Assembly (NCBI GenBank): GCA_022457155.1
Contig: JAJGOT010000017.1
Span: 708,501-772,500 of the forward strand
Origin: Cladopsammia gracilis
Lineage: Eukaryota; Cnidaria; Anthozoa; Scleractinia; Dendrophylliidae
Direction of reading: 5' to 3'
Length of the DNA: 64,000 bases
Below, piece after piece: positions 31,324 through 45,200 of this stretch. The position numbers and the translations under genes are program-made. The notes beneath the pieces are model-generated. The model did not search any database. It worked only from the letters and a program-made list of their open reading frames with translations, and was not told the origin of the DNA. The first letter of the stretch is position 1. The number at the start of each line of letters is the position of its first letter.

Positions 31324-34300
31324 ATGGGTGAAATTAAAGCAGCTTACAAGAAGTTTTCCGCTGATGAAGATTATCCTGATCTTTCTCAGCACAACAACTA
31401 CATGGCAAAAGCGCTCACGAAAGAAATTTACAGAAAGTTGAGGGATAAAGTTACTAAAAATGGATACACTTTGGATGATGTCATTCAAACCGGAGTGGAC
31501 AATCCAGGTGGGTTGATGAGAAAGAAAGAAAGAAAACAACTACAAGAAGGAAAAAAAAGACGGATAATATTAAATAGCATTTAATAGAAAATAGAAAATT
31601 TTCGAAATGCCCAAATGTCACGCAGAGTTTTCTGTGTTTTGGTCAAAATACACCAAATATATGACAAAGTACCTTTGCTCAAACATAAAATTGCTTTTAG
31701 AACACCAAGAAGATAATATTAAGCTGTATCAAGTGATTTCTTCAAGGAAGAACAAACCATAATAAGACTTTTCTGCGATTTTTCCAAGTTGCAATCCATT
31801 TCCATCCTGGCCATCCGCAGCCAAAGATAACGAATACTAGTTTCTGTGCACTGATAGAGTGTTTGTTAACAAAACTGGACCGTTATTTGTAGGTTTCCAT
31901 TGAAACAAATATGTTTTTTGGCTTTTCAAAGTGATACTAAAAATAGGTGACAGTGTCTCTTTAAAATAAGCGCGCTACGGAAGTAAGTTTCAAATGACAA
32001 TTCTGAGTTACAAGGGAATTTTACTTAAAAGATTTTAAAAAGCTTTTAAAACCTTCGACTTGATTTTTTGCGCATTAATGACATAAACCCTTTCAAAACG
32101 GCACAAATACAAAGAAACAGCCGCACATTAACTCTTTATCCAAATACGTATAACAAATAGTTTGAAGCATCGACGCAGCTAAAAGAAAGGGTGGGAACAT
32201 TAGGTATTTAGATCTTTTTATGGAAAACGACATCCTCGCAGACCCAGAGGCAGTTGTCGGGGCGCAACGAGGTAAAAACCGGTATTTGTCTTTTATTTTT
32301 TACCTCGTTCTGGCCCCACTAACTGCCCCTGGGTCTCCGAGGATGGAAAAACGATAGCGCAATTGAACCGTTTGCAAAATACCACGCAACATGAACAATA
32401 GGGTTTTTTATATGATTTCAAGATATTTGTACCGTGCGCGCGCGTTCAAGTAGTCCATCAATTCGTCGCGACATTAAAATTAGTAACAGTAACTGGACTG
32501 AGTGGAGCACAAATTAGGGAGTAATCGGGCGAGTAATTTGAAAACGGCCGAGCGCGTAGCCCGAGGACGATTTGAAATCACGAGCGTGATTACCCATGAA
32601 TTGTACGACACGAAGTTCAATTACTAATTAATCGCATCAATAACAAAATTCGAGATTAAAAGTCTATGTGGACTTTTTTGCACTCAAAACGTCTAGGATA
32701 TTTTCTATCAAACATACGATAACTAATTCCAATAAGAACGAAACAGCTGTCCTCGGCTGCAGCCCTACTTTATCGGTTTCTGTCGTATTGGTGTCTCGCA
32801 AAGTTTACTTTTTAACGTAGTCAGATCAGCCTTGCAGTTTATCGTATGCTTGTTAATTCAATTTTTTGCTGATTAGGTCTCTTGTAGATCCTACGTATGC
32901 TGTTAGCAGCATTATAGTTTGCGGTTCTTTGCAGTGCAACTGATTGACGCGCGCGCAACGTAGGTGTCGAATTACCGCTAACAATTACAAAAAGTTGTAC
33001 TTGGATAGCTGTTATTGGACACCCATGTGACCACGCGCCAATTACGTAAGAAATAGGTGCGTGGGTGACTAATCACAATCGAGAATTTTGTTATCGATAC
33101 GATTAATTAGATAATCACGAACTGATGACGAAAAACAATTAAACATTATGCGTTCTTTACAAACAGAATAATTACGTTCTTCTTTTAGCAAGTGCGTGCG
33201 TGTTTCTAGATCGAGCTTGTGCACTTTTGGGATAAAAAGGTTCCTGCTGAACGAGACAAGCTATTTTGCAACTTGTTCTTGCGAGAGAAATGAATAGATA
33301 GAACTTACATGTGTAAAGTGATCACGCAATTCGCGTCGCAAAATATTACAAGTCAAATTGCAAAGAGACGAGGCAATGCAGTATTGATCACAAAATGCCG
33401 CGCAATACCGAACTGTAGGTCGGGATATACAATGCAACATTACGTGCCACATAGAACGCAATGTAAAGACAACATTACTCTCAGTATTATGCGCAATATT
33501 AGGGCAACACTGAGAGCATTATACAGGTAAAATGTAAATTACACCGTGTGCGCACTCCTATTAGTGTTGCGAGGAAAGCTAAAAATTAACGGGGAAAATT
33601 AAGAATCCTAAAAATCAAAGAAATAGCCGAATTAAATAGTCGTTAAATCCTTTAAAAAAAATTGGATTAAATTGAAGTGAGAGTAAAACTTGGGAGTTGG
33701 TAGCCCACACGAAAAGTATAAAAGCGTAATGTTTCGTACAACATAGGAGCGGATAGTCGCGTTAGCTAAAACAGTTGCGCACAAAGTTGCATAGCTTTTC
33801 CCAGCCATAGAGTAGCAATGAATAAATATTGATGGATGGAAAATTCGGTTGTTTGTCAGGGCACCCCTTTATCATGACTGTGGGATGCGTGGCAGGAGAC
33901 GAAGAGACCTATGAAGACTTCGCCGATTTGCTGGACCCAGTTATTGAAATGCGTCATGGCGGCTACAAGAAGACAGACAAGCATAAAACTGACCTCGACT
34001 TCTCCAAAATAAAAGGCGGGAAACTCGACGAGAAGTACGTGCTGTCGGCACGCGTTCGCACCGGACGCTCCATCCGGGGATTTTGCTTGCCGCCACACTG
34101 CTCACGTGCTGAGAGGCGAGGAGTCGAAAAAGCTGTGATTGACGCACTGAATAAACTGGACGGCGAATTCAAGGGAAAGTAAGAACATGTTATCTAATAT
34201 ATATTAAGGACGTTCGCGCGAAAATTTTCTACAAGACAGATTTTTTTTTCAAAGTTTTGCTGCAGCTAAAATATGAATTACCCTGGTCAGAAATGCAAAC

Positions 34301-36432
34301 ATTGGCTAGAAAAAATAAAAACCTCAACCTTCCACAACATAGATTTTGTTTTCGTTTTTTCAGAAAGCGTAAAGAATTGGTAAAGAAACCGATGTATCAA
34401 ACAAAAGATAGGGGTCACCGACCATCTTAAACGCAACGGCCACCGACCCTTTATGTGTTGAGATTTCTGCCTTGGCGCGCGCGCCCGTGCTTGACCTAGG
34501 ATGTCGACGTGAATTACATGCGCAGTAAAGATGCCCATAAACAATTAACGCGAATATCCACTCTCGACCCCGGCGCTCTTCTCCTTTGCGCATGACCGAG
34601 GGTAAAAAAAAACCGGCGCCGCCCAACAAAAAAGAAAAAGACCGAGAGCTCTGAGGTCTAGAATGCGGGAATATCCTTAAGTAGGAAAAATAGCTTTGTA
34701 GGGCGTTCTTAAATGTGTTCTTAAATGTGTTTATTGTTTTTTTAACAGGATTCTAAGCAATGTGCTTGATTGATAATAGTCGTCTGAAATTTTCTAACCA
34801 ATCAAAGAAGCTAGTTAATAAATCAAGAATAACTTCGAAGCCATACAAATATTAAACTCTTAGCAAATTACACTTTGTAAACATGACTTTCAAAAAGTGT
34901 GTTTGGTTGAGGTATTCTTTTTTTTCAAGCATGTAATATAAAACTAAATTTCAGACCCAAACCAAAATAAATTGTTGTTGTTGTTGTTGTTGTTGTTCAG
35001 ACCCAAACCTGCCATGTTACGCGCCTAGCTTTCTCCGGTCGCGCTGGGCATGGATTGCATGTGTTTGCTCTAATGTATTTGTGTATAAATAGAGTACAGA
35101 GAAAACCGGTGATCGCAATACCTGTTTTAGACAAGCATCACACCCACTCAGAGGGGAGGGGAGGGGGAGCCTCAAACGAATAAAATTCGAGCCTAAGGAA
35201 ATAACTGTTTCATTTTTTATTAACAAGTGTACGAGGAGCAAATTTGCTACTTCATTTGTAAAAGGTCTAAAAAGTTCCAAGATTTGCGCGTGTTCAAACT
35301 CGCGACGTAGGGTGGATGCATTAACTCGATAAATCACCTGCTTTATCGAGCGCCTTTCTGTGAACGAGGAATGACAAGTTTTATAACTCGTTTTAATATT
35401 GCCTCCATTTCTTAAGGTACTATCCACTTAACAAAATGACTGATGCAGAGCAGGAGCAGCTTATCGAAGATCACTTCCTCTTTGATAAGCCGGTTTCTCC
35501 CCTCCTGACATGCGCTGGAATGGCTCGTGATTGGCCCGATGCTCGCGGTATCTGGCACAATGAAAAGAAGAACTTCCTTGTGTGGATCAATGAGGAAGAT
35601 CATACTCGTGTCATCTCCATGCAGACTGGTGGTGACATGGCGGCTGTGTTTGAGCGCTTTTGTACTGGACTCAACAAGGTGTGAAAGTTATCTTTTTACT
35701 TCGTTAGTTTCCATGAAGTTGTACGCCTACTGTTTTTCACTTCTACCCCCACGATAATGCACCGGAAATATCTGCTTGCTGCTATATCTACCATATAAAA
35801 ACTTTCAATTATAAGCATCATTGCAGAAATAGACCATTTAAGACCTACATGTCTACATTATACCTACATGCCTACAATGTCTTTCTGGATAAGCAGGTAT
35901 GCATATTAGCGGCTAGAAGTATCGCTGCTCCCCTTCGATAGTTGCTGGTATGCTAATCTAATTTCGTTTTACAATCCTGTAGTTTCAAAAAGGCGAATTT
36001 ACCTCACATTTAGCCGAGAAAAATAAGTAACTTTCACTCCTAAAGATAGTCTCCAATTTCCACCAGGTCGAGCAACTGATCAAGGGAGCTGGGTATGAGT
36101 ACATGTGGAATGAACACCTTGGTTACGTGCTCACGTGCCCTTCAAACCTCGGTACCGGGCTCCGCGGAGGGGTTCACCTTAAAATCCCACTTTTGAGCAA
36201 AGACGAAGCGAGACTGGACGACATTCTGAAGAAGCTCCGTCTGCAAAAGCGTGGCACGGGAGGCGTGGACACGGCATCCGTGGGCGGCGTGTATGACATC
36301 TCAAACGCTGATAGGTTGGGATTCTCAGAGGTGCAGCAAGTTCAGGGTGTAATTGACGGGGTCCAGTTGTTGATTGAAATGGAGAAAAAGCTGGAGAAAG
36401 GCGAAGCCATCGATGACTTGATTCCCAAGTAA
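31324..36432 (+). CDS. Creatine kinase, cytosolic type, four exons, 376 aa
   Basis: Exons are 31324-31507, 33860-34178, 35417-35678 and 36067-36432. All junctions are GT-AG and phase-matched, total 1131 nt. The enzyme moves phosphate between ATP and a guanidino compound to buffer cellular ATP. The N-terminal helical domain (about 1-95) includes [13 protein letters not shown] and [20 protein letters not shown]. The catalytic domain has [60 protein letters not shown], the reactive Cys279 in [15 protein letters not shown], the flexible loop [14 protein letters not shown], and DISNADRLG. Length and loop sequence fit creatine kinase better than arginine kinase. There is no mitochondrial presequence and no second fused domain. 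Creatine specificity is by resemblance; related guanidino kinases are the alternative. Confidence 0.93.
32231..32345. repeat. 115-bp foldback in creatine kinase intron 1
   Basis: Two arms of about 48 bases (CATCCTCGCAGACCCAGAGG... and its inverse ending CCTGGGTCTCCGAGGATG) pair with only a few mismatches around a short T-rich loop. It is probably a tiny palindromic MITE. Confidence 0.75.
34204..34680. mobile_element. TTAA-bounded MITE in creatine kinase intron 2
   Basis: It starts TTAAGGACGTTCGCGCG, like the element at 7607-8214, and ends in a decayed inverse, GGGAATATCCTTAA. It has no coding capacity. The right boundary is less certain. Confidence 0.5.
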
Positions 36433-38523
36433 ATCAGCGGCAATACGCTGGAACACTTCATCTCTGATAATTTACACTCTTGAGTTACACATATCTTAAA
36501 GCTCTGCGCACGTTTTTATGAACTCTCCTCAGAATATGTAAACACAACCTCGTCCATCTTATTAAATGAAAAAACTTCAATCTTAATTGTGGTCTCTTGT
36601 GTGTTTCAGCAAACATATACCGTAAATGCTCAAATTAGTGCCCAGCTTCAAATAAGCACCCACCTTTGAATTAGCTCTCCACCAGGCTAAAAATGTTAAA
36701 TAAGCACCTCCCTTGGCCCACCCTCCCCCCAAGAGGTAGGTGTAAGGACGCTAAAAGCGTACCACACACAGAGATTTGTGTTTCTACTGAAAGATACGTT
36801 CCAGTTTTGCTATTTAATGTTACAGTTTGTGTTCACTTGAAATAAAGATAACGTCATATTGATGCTGAGATTTGGAAAACGAAATAAGCGATAAGCGGCC
36901 CCTTCAATTAAATTAGAGCCCTCCTCTCTACTCAGAAAATTGAATAAACACCGTCCTGGCGCTAACAAAGGCTTCACCAAATAAGAAAGAACCAGCGTAG
37001 TTCTATTAACACCCTCGTTCCCAGGGCAGCAAACAATTCTGGGTACAATGATTAACTATTATAGCGCGAAAGCGCGCGTGATATCGCACGCGCGATATCA
37101 CGCAAGCTTGAGCGCAATAATAGTTTTATAATTCAACACATTGATAACAAAAGTGATAGGGCGTACACAAAGTCCTAAATTTCAAGGACTTTGCAATACC
37201 TAATAAAGAAATCAAGTACTTTTCGAGGACCTTGACCAAATTAAGGACTTTTCAAGACGACTGCTAAAATTCAAGACCTTTTCAAGATTGTACGAACCAT
37301 GCCCTATATAAGAGGTGCAAATTCTTTCTAAAAAGTTGTTCCTGTCTGCTTTTTTTTTTTTTGAATACCTCTGACCGTGATCATTTTCGATTCAAACACC
37401 CTTAGTTGTACCAAACAAAGACTTTAAACCCCTTAAAGGTACGACAATCAGCCCAGTCAGGAGCGTCACGTAAAATGGGAGTTCCACCACCTGGCTATCT
37501 GCCCCTGGACGTACCTCCGAAGATGGCACTTTTCAAGATTGGGGTTGAAATTTCAGTTGGTGTTCAATATTGTACGAACCGTGTTGACAAGAAAAAAGAA
37601 TAAAAAGACAGCGAAGTTATCGTTTCGGAACGAAGAGAAACTGCGAATTAATAGTTTGCCTGTTCGGAAACTGTTTCTGGCACCCTTCTTAGGTGGGCAG
37701 CGCGTAATAAAAAAATTATAATGTTAGCAAATTAAGGTCGATAGGGGGAGACGAGAAGATGGTGAGCAATTGCAAATAAAAATCCACAGCAACATTCAAT
37801 CTTGTTTTATTTCATTCACGTAATCATGCAACAGCTTTTAAAAATATACTTCTTCGAAAAAATACAACTAGAAAACGGACTTTTGTTTCGTTTTCTGGAT
37901 TTTGTTATCGCAGGAGTTGGCTTCTAAATACAAAACGTGTTGCCATTTTATACTCCCAGCTAAAAAATAACATTTTACGTCATATAACAGTATTTATTTA
38001 CCTCAAAATCCGACTTGTTTTGCAAAAACTGCGGAATCCCATTTAAGCACAAGAAAAGAAAGATGAAAGTGTAAACTAGATGAGGCAATATTTACAAAGG
38101 AAATAAAAGATTCGTTCTACTTTTTTAAGGTTAGGGCGCGATAGTTCAGTGCCCACTTTACCTACGAAGCTAACTTTTGTGCGGGCAAATTGTAAACGTA
38201 GTCGAGTTGACTACTGTAGGTAATGTTTTGGCAATATTTACAACAGAAACAACAACGCGGGCGATTATCAACCAATGGCGAAACCAAACCTTTTTTGCGA
38301 ACTCGCAAAATGAATAATATCGTACAGTGGTAAATGTTAACTACTAAGAAATAGAAAATGTCTGCTCCTTCATATACAAAAGGAATGACTGAATATCAGA
38401 GGAAATAATCCATGGTTACCACTTGGTAAAAAATTGTCTCAAACGACAATCGATTGTGTCAGTTGCACATCCATTCCCTCCTTCGCCTTCCGCGCGGCAA
38501 TTTTTGGCTGTCATGTAAAACAA
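36433..38523. other. Region between the creatine kinase and CENP-F 3' ends
   Basis: The two genes converge here. An element edge begins at about 36619 (ACCGTAAATGCTCAAATTAG), resembling 57398-57420. A hairpin at 37050-37130 pairs AACTATTATAGCGC with GCGCAATAATAGTT and contains GCGTGATATCGC/GCGATATCACGC. I see no gene in the rest. Confidence 0.55.
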
Positions 38524-38529
38524 TTTATT
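38524..38529 (-). terminator. Poly(A) signal AATAAA of CENP-F
   Basis: On the minus strand AATAAA starts eight bases after the TGA at 38537-38539. It supports the short last exon and implies a very short 3' UTR. Confidence 0.55.
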
Positions 38530-38536
38530 TTTGATT

Positions 38537-38960
38537 TCATTGCATTTTACACTCCTGTTGATTGGTTGTTGATTTATTTGCTTCTTCTCCTGGTAGCACA
38601 CGAGCTCTGGATCTTGTTGACGAAGCTGAAAGAGAAAAATATTAATCGTTAGCGGGGCAATGTCCCGGCTAGATATATCGTGTTTTTATGATTATGACCA
38701 GGAGCTTGCTTTATTATCTTGAAATAAGAAGAAAAGGTCACCAAAACTGATGAAAGCAAAGAAAAATTAACTAAACAGACAAAACAACGGCTAAAAAAGG
38801 CAAAATTCCACAAGAATGACAATTTTGATTTCTTGACCGCCTGTCACGAAATAAAATTTGATGAATTGTAATCCACTTCCATCCTTGCAATGCAATCCTG
38901 TACCTTATCTCCAAACTACTGCTTTGTTTTTCTCGATAGAATCTTTTCATCCAATTAAGT

Positions 38961-39056
<96 letters not shown>

Positions 39057-39193
39057 TATGTATACAATGTGCCCTCCCGGTTGTTACCATAATGGCTTTA
39101 TGGCAACTCCTGAACTTGGGCACAGGATGTACGGTTCACATTGTTGGATTGCATTGTGGAGTCACGAGAGTGCTCAAACTGCAAGCAGTGAGC

Positions 39194-39277
<84 letters not shown>

Positions 39278-42200
39278 TATTGACCAAGCGCGAGGGCCGT
39301 ATTGGGAGAAAATCGGCCCGAGGTCTTTTCTGTACGGAACTCGCTGCGCTCGGTCCGTACAGAAAAGACCGAGGGCCGATATTCTCCCAGTACGATCCCG
39401 AGGAAGCTTGGTTAATAAAAGATTTATTACACGACTCCTGCCGGCAGGAGGATCGCGCGGGATCATTCGGGACAATGCCCGGTCCAATACTTAGATAATA
39501 TTGGACCGGCAATCGAGCATTCTGATTGGTTGATTTTAGTTATTGGCCCTCTGACTGTCTTAGTCGTGTAATAAAATTGTATAACAGAAATAAGGTAAGC
39601 GAAATTTTTTATTTTACCTTAACCTAAAAATAAGTAACCGGTGCAAGCGCAGGAAAACACCTGGTGACGACTGGTTTTGGTTGACATGATTGGCTGAACA
39701 ATCTTCACAACATGCTTGTTATAACTGATTAGTAAACAAACACAGAACCGAGACAAACAAGTATGATTGGCCGCAGTAATTATTTGGTTTTGGTGTTGAA
39801 GGCTCGAAAATCTAAAATTAAATTTCACTTTCTCGTAACCTTGCCCGTCAGGCAAGTGAGTAGGAAAAGTTTCTGGCCCCGCCCGACAAAAAAAACTTCT
39901 TGTCCCGGACGACCGGACGGGACTTTTTTCCTATCCCTGTTCATAACAAAGAAGTCAATTCCCTACAGATCAGATCACTTACCAGTTCCCCTTGTTTTGC
40001 TTGGCCGTGGAACTTGACTAGTGCCAGGTTTAGGAATCTTTGATCGTGGACCCTGAGGTACATTCATGTTGATTCTGTTTGTCTTCCGTGGAGACAAAGC
40101 CATCTCCGGAGGTGCAAACTGTCCCCGTGGGGGTGAGTGAGAGGATACGGGGTTTTCTTTCTGCAAACAAGAAAATATGCTAAGTCAGCAATCATGCCAA
40201 TCAGTTACAAGGAGTCGTTAGATTAAATTTTCATGGCGTGATAGAATTGTGTTAAATAGCGCGACTCAACTCGACAGAATTGTCTAAAAAGCGTTATCGA
40301 GTAAGAGAGAATACTGAGATGAAAGCGACTGAGCATATAAGAAATGTTTAAAAAGCACTTGTCTAAAAGTAGCATTATTCTGTGTGACAATAGTTAAAAA
40401 TAGCGCAACTCAGCGTGACAGAATCGTCTAAAATAGCGTGACATAAATTTCTCTTAGTAATATGGCATGATCCAGCGTGAAATTAAGGAGAAATAAGCCA
40501 ATTTCGAGGCTAAGGAATAAAACAAAATAAATTAATCAGTCCTCCCTGAACCTCACTGTGATTTGTTTTGTTTTATTCCACTAAGCCTTGGCGCCAAGTA
40601 AAAATATAAATATATCGAAATAAGCCTATTAGAAGTTAATAGCTGTTGGACAAAGACTTTCAACTCACATGCTGTTGCAAAGCAGTTGTTGATTTTGTCG
40701 TCAGTCTCCTTGCTGCACTGCGTGTTTTTACTCCAGCAGTTGCAGTGGTTCGACGCAGAATGAAGGGCGATTTGATAGGAGGGGCGGGTATGTTAGCGAA
40801 TCCCTTACTGACCACTTCGGGCATCCCCTCGGGGAGCTGTTCCTCCAAGGGAGCTTTCACTGTCTTGCTACCGCTGTAAAGTCGACATCTCTTCGCTTGA
40901 TTGCCGTCAGTGGCTGTTGAAAACCCAGACGCTATGTTAGATGAAAGTCTGAAATTGGTGGCTTTAAGTTGCAGGAGTAAATAGGTATTTTCCATTTACA
41001 GGCCTTGCCACTAATAGTACCAAACTAATTTGAAATTTTCTCGGCAAATAAACATGTTGGCCCAGACCCAGCATAAATCACATTATTTCAGACCTATTGT
41101 AAACGACCACCTCTCTTTAGTAACCGGCTTTTCTTTCACTTTGTGAAAGGGGCAGGGCGGGGCGGGGACGGGGGGGGGGGGCATACAAGACACCACCTCT
41201 CTTTAGTAACCGGCTTTTCTTTCACTTTGGGTGGTGACTCAAACGAAAGCTGTTAAACAATACTTTCATGCGATGATGTGTCTGTGTTGTCCTTATTTTT
41301 TTTCTTAAGGAAGTGGCCATAACATCTATACTCGAAGGGAACCGACCTTGTGAAAGGGGCAGGGCGGGGCGGGGCGGGGCGGGGCGGGGACGGGGGCATA
41401 CAAGACACCACCTATCTGATGAGACTAATGGACAAAATGTATTGGTCTGAAAATTGCATTGCTGGTAAAACAGCAAAGGGATGTCTGAATCTAATTCTCA
41501 GTTTTTGCTTCCGATAGAATGAGGGGCTATACACTATCTTTAACCCTTTCACTCCCAGAGTCAATTTTGAAGACATACAGTGCAGTTCTAACTTTTGAGT
41601 TGGTGGCTGTACTTTTGAATGGTACCATTTGTTTTTCAATATTTTACAAAATGAAATTTGGGATTGTTGTGAGAAGTTTGATGTTTGGCACTCTTGTGCG
41701 TTTAGGGTTAAAGGTAGGGTGGGGGGAGTACATTTAGAGACCACCAACTATTTTTGTGTAACGGTGGGTCCTGTCGGAGTACAACAGTTTTGAACATCTC
41801 CCTTAGGGACTAACAGATAACATACCAGGTTCCCCTGCTCTTTTCTTGGAGTCCAAAGCCGCTTCACTTGGTTTGGGAATGCCTCGCCTGGTAACCATGC
41901 CGACACCCTTCTCTCTTTCAATCTGCGGCACATTGCAGTCAGCGTTATCGCTCTTCGCGTGAACTGGCCTTCTGTTATTTGCAGTTGCAGCTGCTGTGTA
42001 AGTGTTTGCTGCTCTTGCTGATGTGACCTGTGTAGCAATTGATGAAGTTGCCGACCTGTTCTCCGCCGTGACAGTGGTAGCAGTGTTCAGCGACTTGATT
42101 TCCAAATTTGCCAAGGACTTTGCAAGTGGCGAGAAAACGCCAGGGTTATCAACAGCTTGCGTCAGATTTACCCTGGTGGGTCTTGGAGGGTATTGCCAAG

Positions 42201-45200
42201 TAGGGTCTTGAACGCTTTCTTCAACAATAGCACTTTCTGCGGGTGAGCATACAGCATTCTGTTGTTTAGTCTGTGGACTTTCCTTCCCTCGATTAAGCTT
42301 TTCAATCTTACTGACAAGTTTCAAGTTCGTTGCCAGCGTTTTGTCCGCGGTCTTTCGTTTCTCGTCAGCTAATGCTTTGGTCTTTTCCAATTCCTCTTGC
42401 AGTTCACACACTCTGGCTTGAAGTCTTTTTATCTCTGCGTCCCTTTCTGCATCAACACTTGTTTTCTCCTTGTTATTGGCAATAGCCTTCCACTTTTGAA
42501 GCTCCTGATTAAGTTCACTGACTCGAGTTTGAAGACGTTTTACGTCGTCTACTTTGAGTTTGCTTTCAAGCGTCGCCTTCTCCTTGTTGTTAGCAATAGC
42601 CTTCCACTTTTGAAGCTCCTGATTAAGTTCACTGACCCGAGTTTGAAGACGTTTTACCTCGTCTACTTTGAGTTTGCTTTCAAGCGTCGCCTTCTCCTTG
42701 TTGTTAGCAATAGCCTTCCACTTTTGAAGCTCCTGATTTAGTTCACTAACACGAGTTTGAAGTCGCTTTATTTCTTCTGCTTCTATCGAGTTCCCTTTGC
42801 TTTCAAGAGAGATCACTTTAAGATTTGCTTGTGTCAGTTCTTTTTCTAGTTTTTCCTGACAGCTTTTTGCTTGATTCAACCTTATTTTCAACTCCTCCAG
42901 TTGGTGCAGAAGTTTTTTCTTTTCTTTGTTCCACGCAGACTGATCAATACCTTCCGTGGCAGTGTGCTTAACCTTAAGCTGCTCATTTTCCCCTCTCAAC
43001 AATGCGCAGTCACTGTTAGAATCACGGAGCTCAAATTTCACTCGGTCTAACTCTCCTTCATACTCGTCTTTCATCCCTTCAATCTTTTCTAGTGCTTGTT
43101 TTAGCTCCTTCTTGGCCTGCGTGAGCTCGTTGCATTTTTCTTTCATAGCTTTCTCCTCCCTCTCGAGTCTGCCTCGAAGATCTTCGTATGCAAAAGTCAG
43201 CTCCTCTTCCCTTGCTTCTTTGTCTTTCATACATTCTTCATTGTCCCCAACGGCCAGCTTAAGCATTTTCTCCATTTCAGCAAGCTCCTTGTCCTTTTGC
43301 TCACCGCATTTCTTCTCTTTTTTAAGCAGTCCTTCCATTTCGTGTACAACTTGCAACATTTCCTTATTATTCTTCCCTTCCTCATCAAGCTTCTCTTGTA
43401 GTTCCTGAACTTGTTTAGCAGAATTGTTAAGATTAATTTTCTCCTGTGTCTTCTGCAGCACCAATATATCCTTTTCTTGCGCAAGAACACCTTTCTCGAC
43501 TTTCAAACTCTCCAACTGCTCACCCATCAGGTCGCATTTCTGTTGTAGCTCTGTCGCGGCTTGCGTCGATTTGCTCAGCTTTTCTTTCAAAGATTCCATC
43601 GTCGCTAACAAGTTAGTTTTTTCATTAGACAAGCTAACGATCTGAGATTCTTTACTCTGCAAGGTATCTTTCAAGTTATCAGATTGTGAGCGTAGGGAGT
43701 CAACCTTGTTGTGTAAGTCGTCTTCTAGTACCTGGAAAAATAATATAAAGAAGTGCAACTGATTTAAGCCTTCGACATTACAAGTACTGACCCCTCGGGC
43801 AGCAGGCGTCAAAGGATAGGGAGGGGTACAGAGGGGACTTGGAAGACTTTTCTCCTCGCGTTTCCTCTTTCGAGAAAACGCGTGCGAGCAAGGCCATGAT
43901 TGGTTTTGGATTTACGCTCTGATTGGTTGAGAAAGTGGCGCGAGATTTTTAGCTAATCACAAAGCGCTGCAAGGTAAAACCATAGCAAATCCAAAATTAC
44001 TTTAAACGCGCAATTGACTGAAACCGATCTTTTGACCTAACAAATAACAGACAAGAAAACCCTTTTCTCTGACCTCTCTTTCTTCGCTATCACTCTTATG
44101 CCTGGTTTGCATCTCGCCAAGTTTCTTTCGTAAAGACGAGTTGATGTTTTCAAGTTCGTTTAACTTCTGTTCCAGCCCACTGCATCTTTCCTGCAGCTGA
44201 CCCACAGTTTGACGCTCCTCTTCCAAATCTGTGATATACTGTTGAATTTTCTCGTAGCTGAAGCTCCCTGAACTCCATTGTTTTTTCTCGGCATCAAACT
44301 CTCGATCCCTTTCTTCGGCTTCTTCGAGCAGGACGTTCTAATTATTAGAAATTACAAACAAACACTAAACGACAATGTTCATTGCAAATTTTGTAGAATG
44401 GCATCCCTTAGGGTGCTAAAATCCAAAATGACCACCGTAAGAATTTTTGCGGTACCTTTCAGGGCTCTGTCCTCGTGTACCGGTTCACAAGGGATTTCAC
44501 ATTGTATTCCCTTTGTTTATAGGGTATTATGTCCGTGTAGTCTATTGTTTAGTCTTTTGTTTCTGTCCTTGTGTACCGGTACACCAGGATAAAACCCCTT
44601 TTTGGTTGTTGAGCTGAAAAATATGACAAAGAACTATTCGTCGTCCAAAGAATTAGTACTTACATTCCACATGATCTTATTCCTCTGATCGGTGTTGGCC
44701 CGTTTTTTTTCATTGCCAATAAAAAACAGTCAAACGTGAAAATGGTGAAAATGGATTTCAGCCAGGCCCACAAAACAAGATTCTGGTACCTATTAAAGGG
44801 GACCCCGCTCTTAGGGGTGAAAATGAATTTAAGCCATGTCCACAAAACAGATACCACGCAGCTCTTTACAACCTCTAATTTCATTGGACCTGTATATCAT
44901 GCAGCTCTATTGTTTTTAGGTCTAGGGTCTATTGTTAGCCATTGTTGTGTTGTTTGTTCTATTGTTTTCTCAGCAAATCAGAGAAGACCTTGTAAGAGCT
45001 GTGTACTGCCCCCCACAAAACAAGATTCTGGTACCTATTAAAGGGGACCCCCCTCTCAGGGGTGAAAATGAATTTAAGCCACACCCAGTAAACAAGATTC
45101 TGGTACCTATTAAGGGGGACCCCCCTCTTAGGGGTGAAAATGAATTTAAGCCACACCCAGTAAACAAGATTCTGGCACCTGTTAAGGAGGACCCCCCTCT

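Noticed and set aside
33261..33541. Repeated GCAATATT/GCAACATT words suggesting a regulatory array
   Set aside because: Spacing and sequence are too irregular to separate from AT-rich background by eye.
38771..39512. Tyr-Ile repeat proteins
   Set aside because: These run through (TA)n tracts in a CENP-F intron.
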